Positions 18,444 to 26,056 of a DNA stretch of 64,000 nucleotides are shown here, piece by piece; the first letter of the stretch is position 1; each line of letters opens with the position of its first letter. The DNA is from Desulfovibrionales bacterium (lineage in GTDB: Bacteria > Desulfobacterota > Desulfovibrionia > Desulfovibrionales > Desulfonatronaceae). Position numbers and translations under genes: made by a program. The notes under the pieces were generated by a model. The model searched no databases and had not been told where the DNA came from. It saw only the letters and a list, made by a program, of their open reading frames with translations. The stretch is from positions 1 through 64,000 of the forward strand of contig REDL01000080.1 of NCBI GenBank assembly GCA_007693505.1. Reading direction: 5' to 3'.

Positions 18444-19132
18444 ACGACTACTGGCATTTTTTTCTAAATGATGTTTTCCCTGCCTTGAACCAGGGGCTCT
18501 GGATCAGCATTGCCGTGATCGTGCCTTCGGCTCTGCTGGGGCTGGCCCTGGGCGTGCTGGTCGGTTCACTGCGGGTCTACGCCCCGGCACCGGTTCGCCT
18601 GCTTAACGAGGTCTACGTGTCGCTTTTCCGGGGCACGCCGTTGGTGGTTCAGCTATTCTTCTGGTATTTCGCCCTGCCCCATCTCCAGATTGGTGATCTG
18701 CGGATCGTGCTTTCGCCCATGTCCGCGGCGATTCTTGGTTTCACCCTGTGCAGCGGAGCCTACCATTCCGAATACATCCGGGGCGCCCTGCTCTCCATCC
18801 GCCATGGGCAAATAAAAGCCGCGCAAGCCTTGGGAATGAGCAAGACCCAGACCGTGCTCTGGGTGGTCTTGCCCCAGGCCATGCGCCGGGCATTGCCCGG
18901 CTGCGGCAACGAGATCATCTATTTAATAAAGTATTCCTCACTGGCATCCATCATCACCCTCAACGAACTGACCGGTATCGGCCGAACCATCGCCAAGCAG
19001 ACATGGCGAAACATCGAGGTTTTCGTTGCCCTGGGCCTTTATTACCTGCTCCTGGTGACCCTGGCTACGCTGCTTCTGCAATATATCGAACGCAGACTTG
19101 CGCTGCCGGGATTTTCACACGCCAGGAGATAA
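18440..19132 (+). CDS. Amino acid ABC transporter permease, second subunit
   Basis: A 230-residue permease of the same HisM/HisQ family. The EAA loop reads HGQIKAAQALGMSKTQTVLWVVLPQAMR near residue 125, and the family stretch GCGNEIIYLIKYSSLAS follows. The ATG at 18440 overlaps the ATPase stop; a longer frame from 18383 lies inside the ATPase gene and is rejected. With the first permease it likely forms the heterodimeric membrane channel of the importer. No terminator is seen after it. Confidence 0.9.
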   Translation: MNDYWHFFLNDVFPALNQGLWISIAVIVPSALLGLALGVLVGSLRVYAPAPVRLLNEVYVSLFRGTPLVVQLFFWYFALPHLQIGDLRIVLSPMSAAILGFTLCSGAYHSEYIRGALLSIRHGQIKAAQALGMSKTQTVLWVVLPQAMRRALPGCGNEIIYLIKYSSLASIITLNELTGIGRTIAKQTWRNIEVFVALGLYYLLLVTLATLLLQYIERRLALPGFSHARR

Positions 19133-19222
19133 GGTTGGTTATCGCGCACAACCGGACGGTTCGTGACTCACGGCCGTGTGCTCCCGTTGCCGACAATCCA
19201 GCCCGGGAGGCTCTTTTTAAAC

Positions 19223-19471
19223 CTATTCAGCCTCAGGGCTGTACGTGCGGATCGACTGCACCCCTTCCCAGGAGTAGTAGGTATTCACAGCAGTCGCCCC
19301 ATCCTTCTCCGTGATCCGGATGAATTCCGTGCCCAGAAACAGAACGGCACCTTCATAAATCCGCCCTTCGTTGATCTGGATCTTCATGCCCTTGCGCAGT
19401 TTGCGTGACAAGGTACCATGCAAGGGCATCGAGGCGTACTCAAAAACTTTTTCCAATGTTTCCTTTTGCAT
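19223..19471 (-). CDS. Small protein with possible Sm-like fold
   Basis: An 82-residue protein. The ATG at 19471 is chosen because GGGAG lies 5 bases ahead of it; the frame extends upstream without support. The middle part, LHGTLSRKLRKGMKIQINEGRIYEGAVLFLGTEF and so on, reads as alternating beta strands with a G-x-L-x(n)-G-x-x-I-x-I-x-x-G pattern like Sm/Hfq-type small barrels, and ends with a YYSWEGVQSIRTY strand. The fold call is inference from the pattern; I do not recognise the family. It is convergent with the amino acid transporter operon. Confidence 0.6.
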   Translation of the reverse strand: MQKETLEKVFEYASMPLHGTLSRKLRKGMKIQINEGRIYEGAVLFLGTEFIRITEKDGATAVNTYYSWEGVQSIRTYSPEAE

Positions 19472-19814
19472 CTTCGCTCCCATGAAATAATGGTTGTGAC
19501 GAAATGTTTCCGTCAAGGATTCGAAATGGTTTTCAGCAGGAAACCGACCGGTTGCGCACGATATTCCTGGTTCATGCCGCGAGACGCCCCGAACCGGGAC
19601 CATTTACTGTCGCTTGCAGCGGCCACCGGCACGCACACCCTGACCGGCACGACCCAGAACCCATGAATGAAACAAAAAGCATGCCAGATCGTGGCATCAA
19701 AAAATTCAAACAATTTCAAGATATTAAAATAACAACCTTTTGCCTTCACACCAATATTGTCATTCCTTAATGTAAGGTGAAACAATAACGTTACAACAAT
19801 GCGAAGGAGATTTC

Positions 19815-20408
19815 ATGCCTGAGGATCCACTCCGCGGCCTGCCGCAGCTCTATGCGGACATGGAAGATCGATACGCCAACATCGCTAAGAAAATCGGCCT
19901 GACCTGTTCCGGGTGTCCTGATAACTGCTGCACGAGCTATTTTCAGCATCACACCCACGTGGAGTGGGCCTATCTCTGGAAAGGATTGAAGGAGCTTCCG
20001 GATGCACAGTTGCGAGAGATCCGTTTGCGGGCCCGAGAGTATGTGGAACAGGCCCATCGCATGCTGGCCGAACACCGCGTACCGGAACTGATGTGCCCGC
20101 TGAATGAAGATGGCCGATGCGTGCTTTACACGCACCGGCTGATGATCTGCCGGTTGCACGGCGTGCCCAACGTTTTCACCCTGCCAAACGGCATTTGCAA
20201 GGAATTTCCAGGTTGCTTCCGGAGCCAGGACCGAGCTCGGGCTGTGGCATCCCAGGATGCCCCACCACCCAAGCTGGACCGGACGGATTTGTATCGTCGA
20301 CTTGTGGAAATGGAGATGAACTATCTGCGAAGCATGGCCAATAAGCCGACAAAGGTTCGCCTAACCTTGGCCGAGATGATTCACCAGGGACCACCGCGAA
20401 CAAGATAA
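19815..20408 (+). CDS. YkgJ-family cysteine cluster protein
   Basis: A 197-residue cytoplasmic protein with the YkgJ-type cysteine pattern: CSGCPDNCC near residue 36, then MCPLNEDGRCVLYTHRLMICRLHG near 95, then GICKEFPGC near 128. Family members are thought to bind zinc or an iron-sulfur cluster; the molecular role is not established. AAGGAG at 19803-19808 lies 6 bases before the ATG. It stands alone between divergent or convergent genes. The 211 bases upstream hold a small inverted repeat (CCTTA-ATG-TAAGG near 19765) but no certain promoter. Confidence 0.85.
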   Translation: MPEDPLRGLPQLYADMEDRYANIAKKIGLTCSGCPDNCCTSYFQHHTHVEWAYLWKGLKELPDAQLREIRLRAREYVEQAHRMLAEHRVPELMCPLNEDGRCVLYTHRLMICRLHGVPNVFTLPNGICKEFPGCFRSQDRARAVASQDAPPPKLDRTDLYRRLVEMEMNYLRSMANKPTKVRLTLAEMIHQGPPRTR

Positions 20409-20537
20409 AAAGAGGGGATGGAGGAAAATTCGAGGTGTGCAGATGGAGAGGGGTTAGCGCGCCGCGCGGTCCTGAGAGCCATAGGGTACCGAGATACTGT
20501 GCCCCTAAATACCCATCAGGAACCGCGCGAGCGGGCA

Positions 20538-20783
20538 TCAGGATTCAAGGCTGGCCCCGGACACCGCCTGGACCACATCTCCTTTGGCATTGTACACAGA
20601 TGTGGTTTCCATGGCCACAAGCCGAGAGATGACGGCGGGATCCTGCAGTACTTGACGCTGGAGCCGGGCTTTGCGGATGTTTTTCATGGCCTCAGCCTGG
20701 GATTGGCCCTCACGGGGAGCGGCATCAGTCGCCTGGGCTTTCGGGATCTCCATAACCGCTGGTGCGATGACGGGCATTTCCAT
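20538..20783 (-). CDS. Small hypothetical protein with strong ribosome-binding site
   Basis: An 81-residue, mostly polar protein with an Ala/Pro-rich N-terminal third and a helical, basic middle (AEAMKNIRKARLQRQVLQD). AAGGAG (complement of 20791-20796) lies exactly 7 bases ahead of the ATG, which is why I regard it as real although I recognise no family. A TTGACA-like element (complement of 20836-20841) lies about 50 bases upstream. No signal peptide or membrane segment is seen. Confidence 0.6.
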   Translation of the reverse strand: MEMPVIAPAVMEIPKAQATDAAPREGQSQAEAMKNIRKARLQRQVLQDPAVISRLVAMETTSVYNAKGDVVQAVSGASLES

Positions 20784-21063
20784 AATTCAACTCCTTTCTT
20801 TTTTGATGACCTGGTAGTTACTTTATCGTCCGGTTTGTCAACTTCTTTAGGGATATTTCCAGAAAAAAACGTTCACACTCTGCGTTTCCACCATCACTCC
20901 GCTTTCAACAAACGGCTTTCTCCTCCCGGCCCTGAGCAGCAACACTGCTCCAAGAGAACGGTTCTAAAAGAGAAGCCTTGAATTTTTTTCCCATGCGGCT
21001 ACCCTGCAAGTCATCATGCATGCTTGATGCCAATGAAACCGCGAACCGTAACCGGAGATTTTC

Positions 21064-22305
21064 ATGACCACGACCATCGAAGAAAAGCCCATCCATACCC
21101 TCACGGAATTTTACGATCTGATGGACCAGACGGCTCAGATCCGTCGAAAGGCCACCCTGGACGTCCTGTCCAATCGCGAACCCGGCGCATCAGACATTAC
21201 ATCCTTACGCAATGCCCTGAAAAATTTGAAAGATGCACCTGAAGCAGACTCCGGAAAACCCTTTGAGCGTCATCTGCGCATGGATGACGACCACGGCGTC
21301 ACCGTGGATCTGGACTATGAAGTGACCGAGCTGGCCAGGGATATAACCTATTTGGAACTCGGAGAGGCCGCCCTGAAGCTGGTCATCGAGGATCAAACCC
21401 CGGGGCTGCTTTCCCAGGCCGACCAGTTGGCCCAAAAACTGACCGATGTCCTGGGCAGCGCGACCTTGCGCAGCTTCATCACGGACCGTGACGGCACGGT
21501 GAACAACTACTGCGGGCGCTACCGCTCCTCGATCCAGGCCACCTACAATGCGGTTTTTTTGACCCATTTCGCCCGTAGCCGGGCAACATGGCCCATCGTG
21601 GTCACCTCCGGACCGCTGTCCGGCCCCGGCCTCCTGGATGTCAGCGTCATCCCGCCCAAAACCTACGTCATGGCCGCGTCCAAGGGCCGGGAATACATGG
21701 ACCTGAGCGACAACTATGGCAGCTTCCCTGCTCCGGAGGAACAAAACCGGCTGCTCCAGGATCTGCATGGCGACCTGAAACATCTGCTGGAGCAACCTGA
21801 GCAGCGTAAATACGGACTGATCGGCTCAGGCCTGCAGGTCAAGTTTGGCCAGCTCACCGTGGCCCGCCAGGACATCTCCGGATCCGTTCCGGAAGACGAA
21901 TCCCGGGCTTTTCTTCAGGCCGTAACGGATTTGGTTGAGCGCCACGACTCCGAGGGCCATGCCCTGCGCATCGAGGATACCGGACTGGATATCGAAATCA
22001 TCCTGACCATCGGTGCCGGTGACGACCGCAAGGACTTCGACAAGGGCGACGGGGTGTTGTTCCTGGACCAGGAGTTGGGGCTGAACCTGGACAAAGGACC
22101 GCATCTGGTATGTGGGGACACCTTTTCCGACCTGCCCATGCTCCGAGCGACCTTGGAGCGCTGCCCGGACACCCATGCCGTGTTCGTGACCCGCAAACCG
22201 GAACTGCACAAGGCCGTGCTCGAACTCTGCCCCAAGGCCTTTCTCGTGGCCGAGCCGGATATCCTGGTTCTGGCCTTGCACGCCTTGTCCCGAGGCCCTC
22301 AATGA
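21064..22305 (+). CDS. HAD-superfamily phosphatase, trehalose-phosphatase-like
   Basis: A 413-residue protein with HAD phosphatase motifs: motif I as [11 protein letters not shown] near residue 140 (the DxDGT aspartates), motif II as [11 protein letters not shown] near 177, a lysine in ASKGREY near 202 and motif IV as [11 protein letters not shown] near 365. The long insertion between motifs III and IV resembles the cap of HAD-IIB sugar phosphatases such as trehalose-6-phosphate phosphatase. An N-terminal region of about 130 residues is not part of the HAD core. No trehalose-phosphate synthase gene is nearby, so the substrate is uncertain. The stop overlaps the macro-domain gene by 4 bases. 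Confidence 0.75.
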   Translation: MTTTIEEKPIHTLTEFYDLMDQTAQIRRKATLDVLSNREPGASDITSLRNALKNLKDAPEADSGKPFERHLRMDDDHGVTVDLDYEVTELARDITYLELGEAALKLVIEDQTPGLLSQADQLAQKLTDVLGSATLRSFITDRDGTVNNYCGRYRSSIQATYNAVFLTHFARSRATWPIVVTSGPLSGPGLLDVSVIPPKTYVMAASKGREYMDLSDNYGSFPAPEEQNRLLQDLHGDLKHLLEQPEQRKYGLIGSGLQVKFGQLTVARQDISGSVPEDESRAFLQAVTDLVERHDSEGHALRIEDTGLDIEIILTIGAGDDRKDFDKGDGVLFLDQELGLNLDKGPHLVCGDTFSDLPMLRATLERCPDTHAVFVTRKPELHKAVLELCPKAFLVAEPDILVLALHALSRGPQ

Positions 22306-22802
22306 TCGAAATCATCCAGGCCGACATCACCACCCTGCACGTGGACGCCATTGTCAACGCGGCCAACACCTCCTTGCTGGGCGGCGGTGGCGTGGACGGA
22401 GCGATTCATCGCGCCGCCGGACCGGAATTGCTGGAAGCCTGCCGGAAAATCGGCGGCTGCCCCACGGGCGAAGCCCGGATCACCCCCGGCTTCCGCCTGC
22501 CCGCGCGATTTGTGATCCACACCGTGGGCCCCATCTGGCGCGGCGGCCAACACCAGGAACCGGAACTGCTGAGAGCCTGCTACATGAACAGCATCCGTCT
22601 GGCTCAGGACCACGGCGTCCGAACCATTGCCTTTCCTGCCGTCAGCACCGGTGCCTATGGGTATCCCAAGCAAGACGCCGCCACCATTGCCCTGCAATGC
22701 ATGGCCGAGTACGAACCTGACTTTGAGCGGATTATCGCCTGCTGCTTCAGCCCGGCTGAGGCCCAAATTTATGCGCAATTGCACAGATCAGCCCCGGCCT
22801 GA
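22302..22802 (+). CDS. Macro-domain protein, O-acetyl-ADP-ribose deacetylase type
   Basis: A 166-residue protein that is a single macro domain. The binding-site motifs are [19 protein letters not shown] near residue 18, [12 protein letters not shown] near 68 and the phosphate loop [12 protein letters not shown] near 110. MacroD/YmdB-type enzymes remove acetyl or ADP-ribose groups. The ATG at 22302 overlaps the upstream stop by 4 bases; the longer open frame from 22110 lies within the HAD gene. Pairing with the HAD phosphatase suggests a nucleotide-sugar or ADP-ribose clean-up role, as inference. Confidence 0.92.
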   Translation: MIEIIQADITTLHVDAIVNAANTSLLGGGGVDGAIHRAAGPELLEACRKIGGCPTGEARITPGFRLPARFVIHTVGPIWRGGQHQEPELLRACYMNSIRLAQDHGVRTIAFPAVSTGAYGYPKQDAATIALQCMAEYEPDFERIIACCFSPAEAQIYAQLHRSAPA

Positions 22803-22837
22803 CACCCAATCACCGTTTTTTCAAAGGAGAGCGCCCC

Positions 22838-23050
22838 ATGCCCCTGAACAAGGAACTGCTAAGTATCCTGGCCTGCCCCAAGTGCAAGGCCGACGTCACC
22901 CTGACCCCGGCCGAGGACGGTTTGATCTGCCACCCTTGCGCGGTTGTCTACCCCATCAGGGAGGAAATTCCGATCATGCTCATCGAAGAGGCCATCCCGA
23001 TGCAGGACTGGGAAAAGGGTGTCCGGGAACAGGCCAAAGGCGCGCAGTGA
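22838..23050 (+). CDS. Trm112-family protein
   Basis: A 70-residue zinc-ribbon-like protein. It has CPKC near residue 13 and CHPC near 31, and the family stretch YPIREEIPIMLIEEA. Bacterial Trm112-like (UPF0434) proteins are small partners of methyltransferases; the partner here is unknown. AAAGGAG lies about 9 bases before the ATG. Confidence 0.88.
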   Translation: MPLNKELLSILACPKCKADVTLTPAEDGLICHPCAVVYPIREEIPIMLIEEAIPMQDWEKGVREQAKGAQ

Positions 23051-23301
23051 GTCCTCATGGTCTCGGACCTGGTCATGCCTGGAGCCCTAGAGGAGTCCTA
23101 TCGGTGAAAGAAAATAGTGAATCCCGACGGGATTCCGTGCCATAGCTCATGGTAGCCAACCTATCGCTGGACAAACCCAAGCTGAGATACATAGCCTCTT
23201 TGGGGTATGGTCCGATCTCATGCCGCAACCCGGCAAGCCACCTGTCCGAAACGAAGAATGATTCTTCAGTTGTATCTATTCAGCAAATCCGCCAAAAAGA
23301 T

Positions 23302-23382
23302 CTGGATACCGGCGTTCGCCGGTATGACTGATGTAGATGCAGTTTGCCTCGATAAGTCATTCCGGGGAACGCCGGAATCCAG
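23302..23382. repeat. Intergenic inverted repeat with 27-bp arms
   Basis: Arms at 23302-23328 and 23356-23382 are inverted copies that match at 24 of 27 positions, separated by 27 bases. Each arm is itself partly palindromic (ACCGGCG/CGCCGGT). The arm type GTCATTCCGG...CCGGAATCCAG is a common dispersed intergenic repeat in many bacteria. The whole gene-free stretch 23051-23429 otherwise contains only a short palindrome near 23119-23133 and no supported gene. Confidence 0.85.
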
Positions 23383-23429
23383 TCCGTATTTATTGATGAA
23401 CTGCTGGTTACAAACGACAAGGAGCAGCC

Positions 23430-23957
23430 ATGCCTGAGCAGACAAAGGTATTGATCGTCGAGGACCTGCCCACGGATGCCCTCCTGGTGGAGCACGAAGT
23501 CCGGGAAGTTCTGCCCGAATCCACGTTTCTGGTCGTGGACACCGCTCCGGATTTCCTGGCGGCCCTGGATTCGTTTCAACCGGACGTCATCCTGTCCGAC
23601 TACTCCATGCCCGAGTTCGACGGCCTCTCCGCGCTCAAGTTGGCCCAGGAACACGTTCCGGACACGCCCTTCCTGGTCATCACCGGCTCCATCAACGAGA
23701 AACCGCTCTGAAGTGCATGAAGGCCGGGGCCTGGGACTACATTCTCAAGGAACGTACCAAGCGTCTGGGTACGGCTATTTTGTCAGCCTTGGAACGGCGC
23801 AAGGAGCGCCTGGAGAAACGCTCGGCCGGGCGAGGCCCTGGAGAGGAGCGAACGGCTCTTCCGGAACCTTTTCGAGCAGCATGCTGTGGGCATGGAGGAT
23901 CTGGATTTGGTTTTGAAGCACATTTTTAGCGACCCCAAGGCTGATGGAGCACGCTGA
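23430..23957 (+). pseudogene. Decayed response regulator with PAS-linker remnant
   Basis: The first 93 codons encode a normal receiver domain: EDLPTDALLV near residue 12, the phosphorylation aspartate in ILSDYSMPEFDG near 57 and FLVITGSINE near 85. Directly after it, in a short A run at about 23700, the frame breaks; the next frame continues perfectly with ALKCMKAGAWDYILKE and RLGTAILSALERRKERLEK. A second break near 23830 moves to a frame reading ALERSERLFRNLFEQHAVGM, the usual start of a PAS domain, which then stops at 23957. So at least two frameshifts and a loss of the rest of the gene are visible. A sequencing error could explain one shift but not the missing kinase part. Confidence 0.85.
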
Positions 23958-23979
23958 GGATGATGCGATACCCTGAAAA

Positions 23980-24291
23980 TTGTGCCGCGGACGGGGTACC
24001 TTCGCCGTGTGGAAAAGCAGCGTCACCCATATGGTCCTGGATTATGAGCTGCCTCTGGGGCGAGCTCTTTTCAGCAGAGAAGTTTCGGTCAAACCTTTTG
24101 TCGACAGGACGGATTATTTCGGTGATCTGCGGGAAGGTATGGATATTCGGACCATGTACGAGTACGGCGTAAATTTTCTTGTTGAAATCAAGGATTACGT
24201 CGATTTTCTTTCCAAATTGTCTTTTGGCGGATCACATATCAAGGCATATCAGTTGACCGGATGGAAAATCGGACTAGGCTGGGAGTTTTAG
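23980..24291 (+). pseudogene. Orphan C-terminal fragment, possibly of an outer-membrane beta-barrel
   Basis: An open frame of up to 103 codons (TTG at 23980; an internal ATG at 24031). The C-terminal half alternates polar and hydrophobic residues and ends with KIGLGWEF, an aromatic C-terminus as in outer-membrane barrel proteins. There is no ribosome-binding site and no signal peptide. It directly follows the decayed regulator, so it may be the tail of another gene left by the same deletion. I do not recognise a family. Confidence 0.35.
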
Positions 24292-24315
24292 TCCGCTTCA
24301 GCATGGAGGAAGACA

Positions 24316-24999
24316 GTGAGCACATTCCCTTTTTGGATCGGATTCGGCGACATTCATGAACAGACCGGCAATGTCCGTCAAATCCCGGAGCTGGCCGAGG
24401 CCGAGGCGGTTCTTGTCAGCGGTGACCTGACCAATCGCGGCCGCAAGAACGCCGCGGAGCGGATTCTCCGGGACATTCAGCGCGTCAACCCCCGGATCTT
24501 CGCCCAGATCGGCAACATGGACTACCCGGAGGTGGAGGACTTCCTGAATCTCCAGGGCATGAACATCCATGCCCGGGGCCTGGACCTGGGAAACGGGGTC
24601 GGCTTGATGGGCGTGGGCTACTCCACTCCAACGCCCTTCGGTACGCCGGGGGAGGTTTCCGACGACCAACTGGCCATCTGGCTGGCCCAGGCCCTCGAGC
24701 CGGTCAAGGATCTGCCGCACCTGCTCCTGGTGGCCCACAACCCGCCCTTTGGCACGGCCGCGGACAAGGTCGGCGGCAAGACTTCCGTAGGCAGCCGGTC
24801 CGTGCGGGCCTTCATCGAAGAGGTCCAGCCGGAGGTCTGCCTGACCGGGCACATCCACGAAGCCCGAGCCGAGGACCGCATCGGCAAGACCCAGGTGATC
24901 AACCCCGGTCCCCTGGCCGGGGGCGGCTACGCCCTGATCCAGCTCACGAAGTCCGGCCTGCGCGGCCAGTTGCGCATGATCGGCCAAGATGGCACGTAA
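24316..24999 (+). CDS. Calcineurin-like metallophosphoesterase
   Basis: A 227-residue phosphoesterase with all five metal-binding blocks: FGDIHE near residue 10, VLVSGDLTNRG near 33, IGNMDYPE near 64, LVAHNPP near 138 and CLTGHIHEAR near 176. In the third block the usual GNH/GNC-type motif is GNMD, still offering an Asn ligand. The start is GTG with GGAGG 6 bases upstream. The substrate is unknown; such small enzymes are often nucleotide or phosphodiester hydrolases. It ends 5 bases before exonuclease III. Confidence 0.88.
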   Translation: MSTFPFWIGFGDIHEQTGNVRQIPELAEAEAVLVSGDLTNRGRKNAAERILRDIQRVNPRIFAQIGNMDYPEVEDFLNLQGMNIHARGLDLGNGVGLMGVGYSTPTPFGTPGEVSDDQLAIWLAQALEPVKDLPHLLLVAHNPPFGTAADKVGGKTSVGSRSVRAFIEEVQPEVCLTGHIHEARAEDRIGKTQVINPGPLAGGGYALIQLTKSGLRGQLRMIGQDGT

Positions 25000-25004
25000 C
25001 GGTC

Positions 25005-25787
25005 ATGAAGCTGTATTCATGGAATGTGAATGGTTTTCGAGCCGTTCTGAACAAGGGGTTCTGGGAATGGTTCCAGCAAGCCGATGCCGACGTGGTGGGA
25101 CTGCAGGAAATCAAGGTCACCCCGGAGCAGCTCGCGGACCAGAATCGGCAAGCCCCCGGCTACCTGGATTACTGGAACCCCAGTCAAGCCAAAAAAGGGT
25201 ACTCCGGAGTGGCCTGTTTCAGCAAAAAGCAGCCCCTGGATGTGGCCCTGGAACTGCCCGACAGTCGCTTTAGCGGTGAAGGCCGGGTGATTCGGATGGA
25301 GTTTCCGGACTTCCACTTCTTCAACATTTATTTCCCCAACGGTCAGATGAGCCAGGAACGACTGGAGTACAAGCTGGGTTTTTACGATGCCTTCCTGAAA
25401 CACGCCCAGGAGTTGCGCCGCACCAAGCCCATCGTGGTCTGCGGGGACTTCAACACCGCGCACAAGGAAATCGATCTGAAAAACCCCAAGGCCAACGCCG
25501 AGACCTCCGGCTTCCTGCCCGTCGAACGGGCCTGGATCGACAGATTCATCGCCACCGGGTATGTGGACACCTTCCGGATGTTCAACGACCAGCCGGAGCA
25601 GTACACGTGGTGGACCTACCGCTTCGGCGCCAGGAACCGCAACGCAGGGTGGCGCATCGACTATTTTTTCGTCTCCGAAGAACTCACGTCTGCAGTGCGC
25701 CGGGCCTGGATCGAACCCCACGTAACCGGCTCGGACCACTGCCCCGTGGGCCTGGAACTGGCGAACCGTTCAGACGCAAGCCCTTGA
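25005..25787 (+). CDS. xth: Exodeoxyribonuclease III
   Basis: A 260-residue AP endonuclease/exonuclease of base-excision repair. Family motifs are SWNVNGFRA at the N-terminus, LQEIKVTPEQL near residue 32, FNIYFPNGQ near 107, CGDFNTAHKEIDL near 147 and GSDHCPVGL near the C-terminus (catalytic Asp-His). Length is typical. It begins 5 bases after the metallophosphoesterase, so the two are likely cotranscribed. Confidence 0.95.
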   Translation: MKLYSWNVNGFRAVLNKGFWEWFQQADADVVGLQEIKVTPEQLADQNRQAPGYLDYWNPSQAKKGYSGVACFSKKQPLDVALELPDSRFSGEGRVIRMEFPDFHFFNIYFPNGQMSQERLEYKLGFYDAFLKHAQELRRTKPIVVCGDFNTAHKEIDLKNPKANAETSGFLPVERAWIDRFIATGYVDTFRMFNDQPEQYTWWTYRFGARNRNAGWRIDYFFVSEELTSAVRRAWIEPHVTGSDHCPVGLELANRSDASP

Positions 25788-25832
25788 ACCCGCGCAACAG
25801 ACACCCATACGTATTGCCAGGGACAAAACATC

Positions 25833-26027
25833 ATGATGGATAGGAACTTCAGAACCGATCTCCGCTGCAAAAAATGTCGGGACCGGCTGCAAACCCGACG
25901 CAAATGACGCTCCGTTGCTCTGCGCTGCAGGTCCTGCGGCGCCACCTATGAACTGCGCGAGTATGGGACGTCCATGGACACCCTGCTGGAAGAGTATCTG
26001 GCCAATATCCCCTGTAACCGAATCTAA
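25833..26027 (+). CDS. Candidate small selenoprotein with two CXXC motifs
   Basis: A 64-codon reading frame interrupted by one in-frame TGA at codon 25 (25905-25907). Read through as selenocysteine it gives a basic small protein with CKKC at residues 12-15, Sec25 and CRSC at 32-35, and an acidic end (LLEEYLANIP). The frame stays protein-like after the TGA and keeps the second CXXC, which would be unexpected for random sequence. AGGGA about 9 bases ahead of the ATG serves as ribosome-binding site. A SECIS-like hairpin begins 14 bases after the TGA. I recall a family of small dual-CXXC (seleno)proteins in sulfate reducers, but did not check it. Without Sec insertion the gene would be a 24-codon stub. 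Confidence 0.75.
25922..25942 (+). promoter_or_regulatory. SECIS-like hairpin downstream of in-frame TGA
   Basis: Arms GCGCTGCAG (25922-25930) and CTGCGGCGC (25934-25942) pair over 9 bp with one G-U pair. The apex contains AGGTCCT, close to the TGCAGGTCTGCA core of the E. coli fdhF SECIS whose bulged GU is bound by SelB. The hairpin starts 14 bases after the TGA, within the range used by bacterial SECIS elements. Confidence 0.75.
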
Positions 26028-26056
26028 ACGGAGAACGCACCCCTCCGTCCACCCAC

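Noticed and set aside
19133-19222. tRNA-like GGTTCG stretch after the amino acid transporter
   Set aside because: No acceptor stem, anticodon stem or CCA-end pairing can be drawn around it.
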